Source: Chloroflexota bacterium (lineage in GTDB: Bacteria; Chloroflexota; Anaerolineae; B4-G1). Taken from it: 14,516 bases of DNA. The notes beneath the pieces are model-generated. The model saw only the letters and a program-made list of their open reading frames with translations, was not told the DNA's origin and searched no databases. Position numbers and translations under genes: made by a program. The DNA lies in NCBI GenBank assembly GCA_011046405.1, contig DSAR01000114.1, positions 1 through 14,516 of the forward strand, given 5' to 3'. Every line of letters begins with the position of its first letter. Positions within the stretch are counted from its first letter, which is position 1. This document shows, piece after piece, positions 9,001-14,516 of this stretch.

Positions 9001-9361
9001 GGCTCACGTCGAATCCCCGGGCGCGGTCGGCCTGCAAGAACGCGTCCAGCCGCTCTCGCCGCTCCACGTCCTCCATCCCGCGCCACGCCTGCTGCTGCCA
9101 AGGGACCTCCACCCGGCGCTGCACCACCTGGAACGTCTTGTCGTATCCCTCCCAGGCGAAGAGCGTGCGCAGGATCGGGTGCCGGTCAATCAGGCCCTGC
9201 CAGGCGCGCCGGAAGGCATCGGCGTCGAGCGGCCCCTCGATGCGAAACAGCAGGTGCTCGAAATAGACGCCCGACCGGGGCGCGTACAGGGTATGAAAGA
9301 GGATGCCCTCCTGCAGGGGCGATAGGGCGTAAACCGCCTCAATGTTGACTTTCTTATTCAT
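6014..9361 (-). CDS. NRPS single module C-A-T, predicted Ile/Val/Leu activation
   Basis: Complete 1115-residue elongation module, the usual size for C-A-T. C domain (residues about 8-450) opens with YALSPLQEGILFHTLY, the form found in C domains that take a D-residue donor, and has HHLLLDG at 8912-8932. A domain (about 465-985) has YTSGSTGRPKG, YGPTEST, YRTGDL and NGKVDR. T domain (about 1001-1068) has LGGHSL, phosphopantetheine Ser codon 6263-6265. There is no E domain, so the added residue should stay L. The short N-terminus directly before the C core resembles the acceptor end of E-to-C subunit junctions such as TycA/TycB, which fits the E domain ending the upstream gene. The C-terminal tail is strongly basic (ending RLKRGRRGKAQ) after an LLNRLDGMSSAEI helix, and may dock on the acidic N-terminus of the next subunit. 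ATG start with purine-rich AGGATGGGA upstream. The stop TGA overlaps the next gene's GTG. Confidence 0.97.
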   Translation of the reverse strand: MNKKVNIEAVYALSPLQEGILFHTLYAPRSGVYFEHLLFRIEGPLDADAFRRAWQGLIDRHPILRTLFAWEGYDKTFQVVQRRVEVPWQQQAWRGMEDVERRERLDAFLQADRARGFDVSQAPLIRLTLIQEDEARHQFVWSHHHLLLDGWSVFLLLEEVFDLYAALRRGRQPSAPDRRPYRDYIAWLGQQDEQGAQAFWRQALAGMDVPTPLGVDRALPPDASPAQTADYLEHTVALPAEESTGLQALARRHRLTLNTLVQGAWAILLSRYSGRDDVVFGTTVSGRPTDLTGAESMVGLFINTLPVRVRLAPRDRLSDWLQHLQAQQVEMRQYEYCSLVKVREWSAIPGDRSLFDSLLVFENYPAGDLTWGREEGLQVVDLQGVERTNYPLTVVVVPDPELAVKFLYDRRRLDAATIARMGGHLRTLLTAMGDQLDRNPTQHLCTLPILMAAERQEILERWSGTETDCPHETCVHEIFEAQAARTPDAVALAYPHAGEGTHHLTYGALDARANRLARHLVALGVGPDAPVGLCMTRSVEMVTAMLAVLKAGGAYVPLDPINPAERLAFMMTDAGAQVVLTEELLLEDAAGEELGHVLEETAHVLCVDRDGDAIARQADTPLDPRTHADHLAYVMYTSGSTGRPKGIGIPHRGVNRLVLNTDYVQLDASDVVPQAANTSFDAATFEIWGPLLNGGRVVLVPEGLVLEHRRFVTLLREEAVTALFLTTALFNQFAREAPDAFATLRHVMFGGQAVDPESVRRVLGAGGPERLLHMYGPTESTTYATWYPVETVAADATTVPIGRAVTNTSVYVLDEHMAPVPVGVPGELYVGGDGLARGYLGQPAMTAERFVPDPFTEQRGGRRLYRTGDLVKWSPDGQLVFLGRIDFQVKVRGFRIELGEIEAVLGRHPDVQHVAVVARPSGSNGRDRQLVAYVVPNGANGKADGAWRAYLRERLPDYMVPAFFVLLDELPLNANGKVDRHALPVPDREANLAQAYAAPHTPVEKALVAIWTQVLPVDRVGVRDSFFALGGHSLLATQLISRIRAAFQVDLSIQDLFTHATIAELTPVLIAKETTPGRVEKAAELLNRLDGMSSAEIRKALQAERLKRGRRGKAQ
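6410..7990 (-). other. Adenylation domain, branched aliphatic (gene B)
   Basis: Pocket read by eye as D-A-F-F-M-G-M-T-Y-K from FDAATFEIW, ALFLTTALFNQF, HVMFGGQA and HMYGPTESTTY. DAFF and the terminal T-Y/F-K are shared with Ile and Val type codes. No exact code is recalled, so Ile, Val or Leu are all possible. An 8-residue Arg/Gly-rich loop (TEQRGGRR) sits before LYRTGDL. Confidence 0.7.
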
Positions 9362-9375
9362 GCGTATCCCATCCT
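9362..9375 (-). promoter_or_regulatory. Ribosome binding site of gene B
   Basis: Reading toward the ATG, AGGATGGGATACGC precedes the start. AGGA lies 10 bases and GGGA 5 bases from the ATG. The first codons (ATGAATAAGAAA) are A-rich, which favours initiation here. Confidence 0.55.
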
Positions 9376-9394
9376 GTATTGTTTAAGCGTTGTT

Positions 9395-9594
9395 TTGAAA
9401 GGGTAACCGTTCAGGCCAGGGGAACATTGGACACAGATTTTCACAGATTCACACAGATCGAGGTCATCAAGCAGGCCTTACTTGGCACTCGATGAAAAAA
9501 TCTGTGCAATCTGTGTCGATCTGTGTCCCATAGTTCAACCCTCTGAACGCTTACTTGAAAGGTTGTTAGAACCAGGTTTCTGGAACGACATTGA
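9395..9594. repeat. Imperfect direct repeats flanking the inverted repeat
   Basis: TTGAAAGG at 9395-9402 recurs at 9555-9562, and GGAAC followed by ATTG at 9421-9429 recurs, with three extra bases, at 9582-9593. The constant offset of 160-161 bases suggests one degenerate repeat of about 35 bases on each side of the CACAGAT element. The gap 9362-9596 holds no gene. Confidence 0.45.
9429..9528. repeat. Intergenic inverted repeat of six phased CACAGAT heptamers
   Basis: CACAGAT occurs at 9432-9438, 9442-9448 and 9452-9458, and its complement ATCTGTG at 9500-9506, 9509-9515 and 9519-9525. The two arms (9429-9458 and 9500-9528) match at about 25 of 30 aligned positions by eye and bracket a 41-base centre with a smaller ATCGAG/CTCGAT pair (9457-9462 / 9488-9493). 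Similar CACAGAT-rich intergenic elements are dispersed in many bacterial genomes. In the transcript it would fold into a long hairpin between genes A and B. It lacks the U-tract after the stem expected of an intrinsic terminator. Confidence 0.8.
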
Positions 9595-9596
9595 CG

Positions 9597-12500
9597 CTAA
9601 CCGAAATCGGCGATCAGGGCCGCGAGCTCGTCCTGGTCCACGTTGGCCGCCGAGAGGTCGACGGTCACGAGTTCCTCAGTGGCCGTCGAGCGGCCGGTGG
9701 CAATCAGTTCACGCAACACATCCATACAGCGCGCCGCCACGCTTTCGATCGTCTCGGGATCGTGGGCCTGGGTCCCATAACGCCAGTTCAGCGTCAATTG
9801 GCCATTGAGCACAGCCCCGGTGACCTCGATCGGGTAGGCCCGCTCCCCGTCCGAGCTGCGGGTCGGCCCCATCAGCGGTTCCAGGGCCTCCACCGTCGCG
9901 TCGTCGTTCCCGGGCAGGTCGAACTGGCCCAAGTAGTTGAAGCACACCGGGGGCGTGGGGATGGTGCGCAGGGACTCCTGGACGACCTCGTCCCGGCACA
10001 GGTAGCGCAGGATGCCGTAGTCAATGCCCTGATTCGGGATGCGCGCCAACTGGCCCCGGACCGATGCCAGCGCCTGGGACGGGTCCACATCCCCGGGGAG
10101 TTCGAGCCGGACCGGGTAGACCGACGTGAACCATCCCACCGTCCGGGACAAATCCACGTCATCAAATAGAGCCTCGCGTCCGTGTCCCTCCAGGTCGATC
10201 CACACCGTGTTTCGCCCGGTCCAATCGGCCAGCGCGCACGCCAGGCCGGTCAGCAGGACGTCGTTGATCTGGGCCTGGTGCTTCGCCGGCACCTCGTGCA
10301 ACAGGGCCTGGGTCTCCTCCGGGCTCAACGATGCGAACGTCTCGCCCACCAGGGCCTCGGTGTTACGCCCACCGACGTGGTCCACCGGCAACGGCCCGCG
10401 CTCCCCGCACGGAAGGTTCAGCCAGAAGTCGCGCGCTTCTTCGTCCACCGATTGGGCGTATTCGACCAGCCGCTCGGCCCAGGTTTTGAACGCGGTGGTC
10501 TTGAGCGGCAACTGCACCGGCTCGCCCCGCGCCGCCTGGCGGCAGGCCGACTGCAAATCCTCCAGCAGGATCCGCCACGAGACGCCGTCGACGAGCAGGT
10601 GGTGGACGATGACCAGCAGGCATTGCCCGCCTTTGGCCCCCAGGTCGAAGAGCGCCACGCGCATGAGCGGTCCCGTCGCCAGCCGTAGGCTCTCCTGGTA
10701 CGCGCGGGCCTTCTCGGCGACGGCGGCCCGCTGCTCCGACGCCGGCAGCGCCGAGAGGTCGATCCACACGCAAGGCACCCCGTCGGCCGTATCCAACCCC
10801 GCGTTTACCTGCTGCCAATGCCTCCCGACCTCATCCCGGGTGAAGCACATGCGCAGCGCGTCGTGATGGGCCAGCAGCGCCTCCACCGCCTGCGCCAGCC
10901 CGTCGCGGGAGATCGTCTCATCCAGCGCTAACCAGAACGCCTGGTTGAAATGATGGCGGTCGGGCAGGTCCCATTCGAAAAACCAACGTTGGATGGGCGT
11001 CAGGGGCACCGGCCCGGTGACCGGCCCTTGCTCGTGCTCGGTGCTGATAGCGACGGCCGCGCCGGATACGGCGGCCAGTTCAGCGACGGTCTGGTGCTGG
11101 AAGATCTGCTTGGGCGTCAACCGCAATCCTGCCTGGTTGGCTCGGGCGATGATCTGGATGCTGATGATGGAATCGCCGCCCAGGTCGAAAAAGTTGTCGT
11201 GTACGCCCAGCCGCTCGAGTCCCAACACGTCGGCCCAGATGTCGCGCAACAGTTTTTCAGTCGGCGTGCGGGCCGGCGCCATCTCGCCGCTCGGCTCCCA
11301 TGGCCCGGCGAATTGTGTCTCAAGGGGCGGCAGCGCGCGCCGGTTCACCTTGCCGCTGGGCAGCAGGGGCATCTCGTCCAGCTCCACGAAGGCAGCGGGC
11401 AGCATGTAGGCCGGCAGTCGATCGGCCAGGAAGGCCCGCAGCTCGGCCGGGGGCGGCAGCGCTACCCCGGGCCTGGCTACCGCGTAAGCGAGCAATCGCT
11501 TCCCCTGGCCTCGGCCCGCTTCGCCTGCGTCCACCGTGACCACCACGTCCTGGATGACGGGATGTTCGCCGAGGGCCGATTCGATCTCGCCCAACTCGAT
11601 CCGGAAGCCCCGGACCTTGACCTGGTGGTCGACGCGGCCCAAGAATTCGATCTGCCCATCGGGTAGATAGCGGGCCAGGTCGCCAGTTCGGTAGAGGCGG
11701 TGCCCCCCGCCAAGCGGGGGGGAGGTGGTGAGAGGGGTGAAAGGATCGGGCACGAACACCTCGGCCGTGAGCTGGGGGCGGTTGAGGTAACCGCGCGCCA
11801 GCAGGTCCCCGCCGATGCATAATTCGCCGGGCACGCCCACGGGGGCCAGGTTCCCGTCGGCGTCGAGGATGTAGATGCAGCGCCGGCCCACCGGGCGACC
11901 GATCGGCACCTTGTACAAGTCGTCCCCCTCCGGCGCGAGGGCCGGGATCTCGAAGAGCGTCGACGTGATCGTCGTCTCGGTCGGGCCGTAGGCGTTGAGC
12001 AACACGATCTCCTGCGTGGGGAGTTGTCGCCACAGCCGGACCATCTCCGGCACGATCACGTCCCCTCCGATGGTGACCAGTCGGAGCGACGAGAAGGCCA
12101 ACTCCCCCGCGCCGTTGGCCCCGGTCGCGTGCCAGGTCTGCACCAACTGGTGCCAGTACGGCGGGGTGATGTTGAAGACGGTGAGGGCCTGTTCCGCCAC
12201 GATCCGGGCGAACTCGGCTGGCGCCCACATCTCCGGGCCGCGCAACACCAGCGTGGCCCCGCTGAAGAGCGTGGACAGGATCTGCTCGATCGATACGTCG
12301 AAGCTGAACGCGGCGAACTGCATCACGCGATCGACCGGCGCGACGCCGAACGCCTCCGCCACGTCGAGCAGGTGCCCGGCCGCGGCCGCGTGGGGGATGC
12401 AAACCCCCTTCGGCTGGCCGGTCGTGCCCGACGTGTAGATCACGTAAGCCGCGTTCGCGCTCGCAAGTTGAGTGTCCGGGGACTTCCGCTTCGCATCGCC

Positions 12501-14516
12501 CCGGCTGTCTTCCGGACCGTCGATATCGACGATGGCGATCTCCAGATCGTCGGCCGAGCGGGGTGGACACGCGCCGTCGGTGAGCAGGAACCGGGCCTGG
12601 GAATCCTCGAGGATAAAGGTGAAGCGCTCCTCCGGGTAATCGGGATCCAGGGGCACGTAGACGCCCCCGGCCTTCAGGATGCCCAACAACCCCCACACCA
12701 GCGCTGGTGAGCGCTCGACGCATACGCCGACGGACACCTCGGGCCCCACGCCGCGCGCGCGTAACGCCTGCGCGACCTGGTTGGCCCGGCGTTCCAGCGC
12801 ACCGAACGTCAGGTGCACGTCCCCGCCCGCTGCCCCGGCCGAGGGGAAGAGCACGGCCACGGCGTCGGGCCGCTGGGCCGCCTGCGCCTCGAACAGCGCC
12901 GGGAGACACACCTCGCGAGGCAATGCGTCCAGCGGGGGATTCCACGCCTCCAGCAGTTGGTGGGCGTCGGCGTCGGTCAGGAGCGACAACTGGGACAGAC
13001 GGCGCGCCGGTGCGGCCGCGACGCGTGCCAACAGTGCCTCGAAGTGGCCCGCCATGCGCTGGATGGTCGCGGCCTCGAACAGGTCGGTGTTGTACTCCCA
13101 CACGCTGCACAGCCCCTGGGGCGTGTCCTGCATCGTCAACGTCAGGTCGAACTTGGCCATGCCCCAATCGAAGTCGAGCGGTTCCAGCTGAAGGTCCGGC
13201 AGATCGGTCTCGATGGGGGGCACGTTCTGCCAGGAGAACATCACCTGGAACAGGGGCGAGTGGGCCAGGTTGCGCTCCGGTTGCAGTTCGTCCACCAGCT
13301 TTTCGAAGGGCACGTCCTGGCGAGCGTAGCCCTCCAACGTGATTTCACGCACGCGGCGCAACAGATCGCGGAAGCTCGGGTCGCCCGACAGATCGGTCCG
13401 CAGCACGAGGGTGTTGACGAAGAAGCCGATCAGGGCCTCGATATCGGTGTCGTTGCGCCCCGCGCTCGGCGTCCCGACGACGACGTCGGCCTGGCGGGTG
13501 TAGCGATAGAGCAGCACGTCGAAGGCGGCCAGGAGCGTCATAAACAGCGTCACGCCCTCCTGCCGGCTCAACGCCCGCAGCGCCTCCGACAGGTCGTTGG
13601 ACAGGGTGACGCTCTCGTACGCGCCGTTGAACGTCTGCATGGCGGGCCGGGGGCGGTCGGTGGGCAATTCCAGCAGTGGCGGCGCGCCCGCCAGTTGCTC
13701 CCGCCAGTAGGCCAGCTGGGTCTCCAGGGTCTCACCCCGGAGCCAGCGGCGCTGCCACGCGGCAAAATCGGCGTACTGGATCGATAACGGGGGCAACGCG
13801 GGCGAGGTCCCGGTCACGAAGGCCTCGTACAGGGACGTCAACTCCCGCATGAGGATGCTCAGCGACCATCCGTCTGATATGATGTGATGGGCGTTGATCA
13901 GCAGGACGTGATCCTGCGCCTCCAGCCGGAGCAATCGTACCCGCATCAACGGCCCTGTCGCCAGATCGAAGGGCTGCCGGGCTTCAGCGCTCGCCGTCTG
14001 GCGCGCTCGTTCCTCCCGTTCTGCCGGCGATTCCCCCTCCACGCGTTCAACGGTCAACTCGACCGAGTAGGGGGGCTGGACGACCTGGTGCGGCACGCCG
14101 TCCGCCGTGACGAAGACGGTGCGCAAGCTCTCGTGCCGCCGCACGATCTCGCTCAAGCCGGCCCGGAGCGCCTCCACGTCCAGCGCGCCGGTGAGCCGCA
14201 ACGCGAAGGGCACGTTGTAGGAGGGGCTGTTGGGTTCGAAGCGATCCAGGAACCACAGACGCTGCTGGGGGAAGGAGAGCGGTAAATCGCCGTCGCGGGG
14301 GGCGGGCTCGAGCGGGGGGGCGTGCACGTCCCGCTGGACGCGCCGTTTATCCTCGATGACCTGGGCTAATGCGGCCAGGGTCGGCGACTCGAACAGATGG
14401 CGCAGCGGCAGGTCGATCTGGAACGCATCTCGCACCCGCGACGTGACCTGGGTCGCCAGCAGCGAGTGCCCGCCCAGTTCGAAGAAATTGGCCTTGACGC
14501 TCACCCGCTCCAATCC
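9597..14516 (-). CDS. NRPS T-C-A-T-E, terminal epimerization domain, 5' end beyond window
   Basis: C-terminal 1639 residues of a peptide synthetase subunit; the frame runs off the right edge. Domains by coordinate: T (14516 to about 14350, LGGHSL, Ser codon 14463-14465), the end of an upstream module; C (about 14290-12990), L-donor type, with LSFPQQRLWFL and HHIISDG at 13869-13889; A (about 12970-11325) with YTSGTTGQPKG, NAYGPTE, YRTGDL, SGKVNR; T (about 11275-11060) with LGGDSI, Ser codon 11169-11171, the GGDS form typical before E domains; E (about 11025-9700) with HHLLVDGVSWR, EGHGRE, TVGWFTSVYPVRL and FNYLGQF. The module should load one amino acid and hand it on in D configuration. The tail after E ends in an acidic helix (QDELAALIADFG) resembling a donor communication segment. 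Stop TAG at 9599-9597. The TTG at 14513 is an internal Leu codon just before the carrier core, not a start. Confidence 0.97.
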   Translation of the reverse strand, partial: GLERVSVKANFFELGGHSLLATQVTSRVRDAFQIDLPLRHLFESPTLAALAQVIEDKRRVQRDVHAPPLEPAPRDGDLPLSFPQQRLWFLDRFEPNSPSYNVPFALRLTGALDVEALRAGLSEIVRRHESLRTVFVTADGVPHQVVQPPYSVELTVERVEGESPAEREERARQTASAEARQPFDLATGPLMRVRLLRLEAQDHVLLINAHHIISDGWSLSILMRELTSLYEAFVTGTSPALPPLSIQYADFAAWQRRWLRGETLETQLAYWREQLAGAPPLLELPTDRPRPAMQTFNGAYESVTLSNDLSEALRALSRQEGVTLFMTLLAAFDVLLYRYTRQADVVVGTPSAGRNDTDIEALIGFFVNTLVLRTDLSGDPSFRDLLRRVREITLEGYARQDVPFEKLVDELQPERNLAHSPLFQVMFSWQNVPPIETDLPDLQLEPLDFDWGMAKFDLTLTMQDTPQGLCSVWEYNTDLFEAATIQRMAGHFEALLARVAAAPARRLSQLSLLTDADAHQLLEAWNPPLDALPREVCLPALFEAQAAQRPDAVAVLFPSAGAAGGDVHLTFGALERRANQVAQALRARGVGPEVSVGVCVERSPALVWGLLGILKAGGVYVPLDPDYPEERFTFILEDSQARFLLTDGACPPRSADDLEIAIVDIDGPEDSRGDAKRKSPDTQLASANAAYVIYTSGTTGQPKGVCIPHAAAAGHLLDVAEAFGVAPVDRVMQFAAFSFDVSIEQILSTLFSGATLVLRGPEMWAPAEFARIVAEQALTVFNITPPYWHQLVQTWHATGANGAGELAFSSLRLVTIGGDVIVPEMVRLWRQLPTQEIVLLNAYGPTETTITSTLFEIPALAPEGDDLYKVPIGRPVGRRCIYILDADGNLAPVGVPGELCIGGDLLARGYLNRPQLTAEVFVPDPFTPLTTSPPLGGGHRLYRTGDLARYLPDGQIEFLGRVDHQVKVRGFRIELGEIESALGEHPVIQDVVVTVDAGEAGRGQGKRLLAYAVARPGVALPPPAELRAFLADRLPAYMLPAAFVELDEMPLLPSGKVNRRALPPLETQFAGPWEPSGEMAPARTPTEKLLRDIWADVLGLERLGVHDNFFDLGGDSIISIQIIARANQAGLRLTPKQIFQHQTVAELAAVSGAAVAISTEHEQGPVTGPVPLTPIQRWFFEWDLPDRHHFNQAFWLALDETISRDGLAQAVEALLAHHDALRMCFTRDEVGRHWQQVNAGLDTADGVPCVWIDLSALPASEQRAAVAEKARAYQESLRLATGPLMRVALFDLGAKGGQCLLVIVHHLLVDGVSWRILLEDLQSACRQAARGEPVQLPLKTTAFKTWAERLVEYAQSVDEEARDFWLNLPCGERGPLPVDHVGGRNTEALVGETFASLSPEETQALLHEVPAKHQAQINDVLLTGLACALADWTGRNTVWIDLEGHGREALFDDVDLSRTVGWFTSVYPVRLELPGDVDPSQALASVRGQLARIPNQGIDYGILRYLCRDEVVQESLRTIPTPPVCFNYLGQFDLPGNDDATVEALEPLMGPTRSSDGERAYPIEVTGAVLNGQLTLNWRYGTQAHDPETIESVAARCMDVLRELIATGRSTATEELVTVDLSAANVDQDELAALIADFG
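9700..11025 (-). other. Epimerization domain (gene A C-terminus)
   Basis: E-domain signatures are intact: HHLLVDGVSWRIL (10572-10604 covers HHLLVDGVSWR), EGHGRE near 10183-10200, TVGWFTSVYPVRL near 10103-10144 and FNYLGQF near 9930. The catalytic His and Glu positions are present, so it should be active on the residue carried by the preceding GGDSI carrier. Confidence 0.93.
11325..12970 (-). other. Adenylation domain, unassigned specificity (gene A)
   Basis: Aligning the core by eye with GrsA gives pocket residues D235 V236 E239 N278 T299 G301 A322 I330 T331 K517. The supporting stretches are FDVSIEQIL, VFNITPPYWHQL, LVTIGGDV and NAYGPTETTIT. Asp235 means a normal alpha-amino acid. Glu239 with Asn278 is also seen in the N5-hydroxyornithine code (DMENLGLINK), but only about six of ten positions agree, so a polar or basic substrate is a weak suggestion. 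A 13-residue extra loop, TPLTTSPPLGGGH, precedes RLYRTGDL. The next domains are T and E, so the residue would be epimerized. Confidence 0.75.
11703..11721. repeat. Perfect GC hairpin inside the gene A adenylation domain
   Basis: CCCCCCGC (11703-11710) and GCGGGGGG (11714-11721) form an 8-base stem with a CAA loop. It lies inside the coding sequence and specifies part of the extra loop SPPLGGG between the DPF and YRTGDL motifs. It looks like an in-frame palindromic repeat insertion. Confidence 0.75.

Noticed and set aside
9429..9528. Intrinsic terminator or CRISPR array in the A-B gap
   Set aside because: The inverted repeat has no T-run after the stem in the sense direction, and the heptamers are too short and close together, with no spacer structure.
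9362..9596. Promoter for gene B
   Set aside because: I looked for -35/-10 pairs on the minus strand and found nothing convincing; an internal promoter cannot be excluded.
277..14285. Many shorter open frames on both strands
   Set aside because: All overlap the three NRPS genes in other frames and show no domain motifs; they are products of high GC content.
14511..14513. TTG as the start of gene A
   Set aside because: It is a Leu codon in the conserved stretch before the carrier Ser motif. The frame continues to the window edge, so the true start is outside.

Overview
The window is a slice of a large nonribosomal peptide synthetase (NRPS) locus, read entirely on the minus strand. Three consecutive NRPS genes fill it, with only one non-coding gap of about 235 bases. 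The DNA is GC-rich with strong G/C bias at third codon positions, which is why long spurious frames appear on the plus strand. Nothing in the sequence fixes the taxon. The mosaic gene style, in-frame palindromic/low-complexity inserts and a CACAGAT-type intergenic repeat would fit a Chloroflexota-like, cyanobacterial or similar large-genome bacterium, but this is a weak guess.

Layout in transcription order (right to left): (A) 14516-9597, 5' end outside the window: carrier protein (T, the end of an upstream module) - C - A - T - E. (B) 9361-6014, complete single module: C - A - T. (C) 6017-1, 3' end outside the window: C - A - T - C - A. Genes B and C overlap by four bases (GTGA). Genes A and B are separated by a gap holding an inverted-repeat element made of six phased CACAGAT heptamers. 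No thioesterase, transporter, regulator or tailoring enzyme is in the window, so the start and end of the assembly line are both missing.

Adenylation pockets read by eye give: A-gene D-V-E-N-T-G-A-I-T-K (no confident match; followed by an epimerization domain, so a D-residue); B-gene D-A-F-F-M-G-M-T-Y-K (branched aliphatic, Ile/Val/Leu-like); C-gene module 1 D-F-W-N-I-G-M-V-H-K (the classical Thr code); C-gene module 2 D-A-W-F-L-G-N-V-V (classical Leu code; the last Lys lies outside). The internal peptide would be ...-D-X-(Ile/Val/Leu)-Thr-Leu-.... The C-domain types agree with this order: a D-donor type C domain follows the E domain, and an L-donor type follows gene B.

The most interesting point is the second C domain of gene C. 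It receives the Thr-loaded carrier, has Cys-His-x3-Asp-Gly instead of His-His-x3-Asp-Gly, is preceded by a GGDS-type carrier without an E domain, and looks more like modifying or D-type C domains than an ordinary L-donor C domain. It is a candidate for dehydrating Thr to dehydrobutyrine. A second point is that three of the four adenylation domains carry unrelated low-complexity or palindromic inserts at the same surface loop, just before the Y-R-T-G-D motif.
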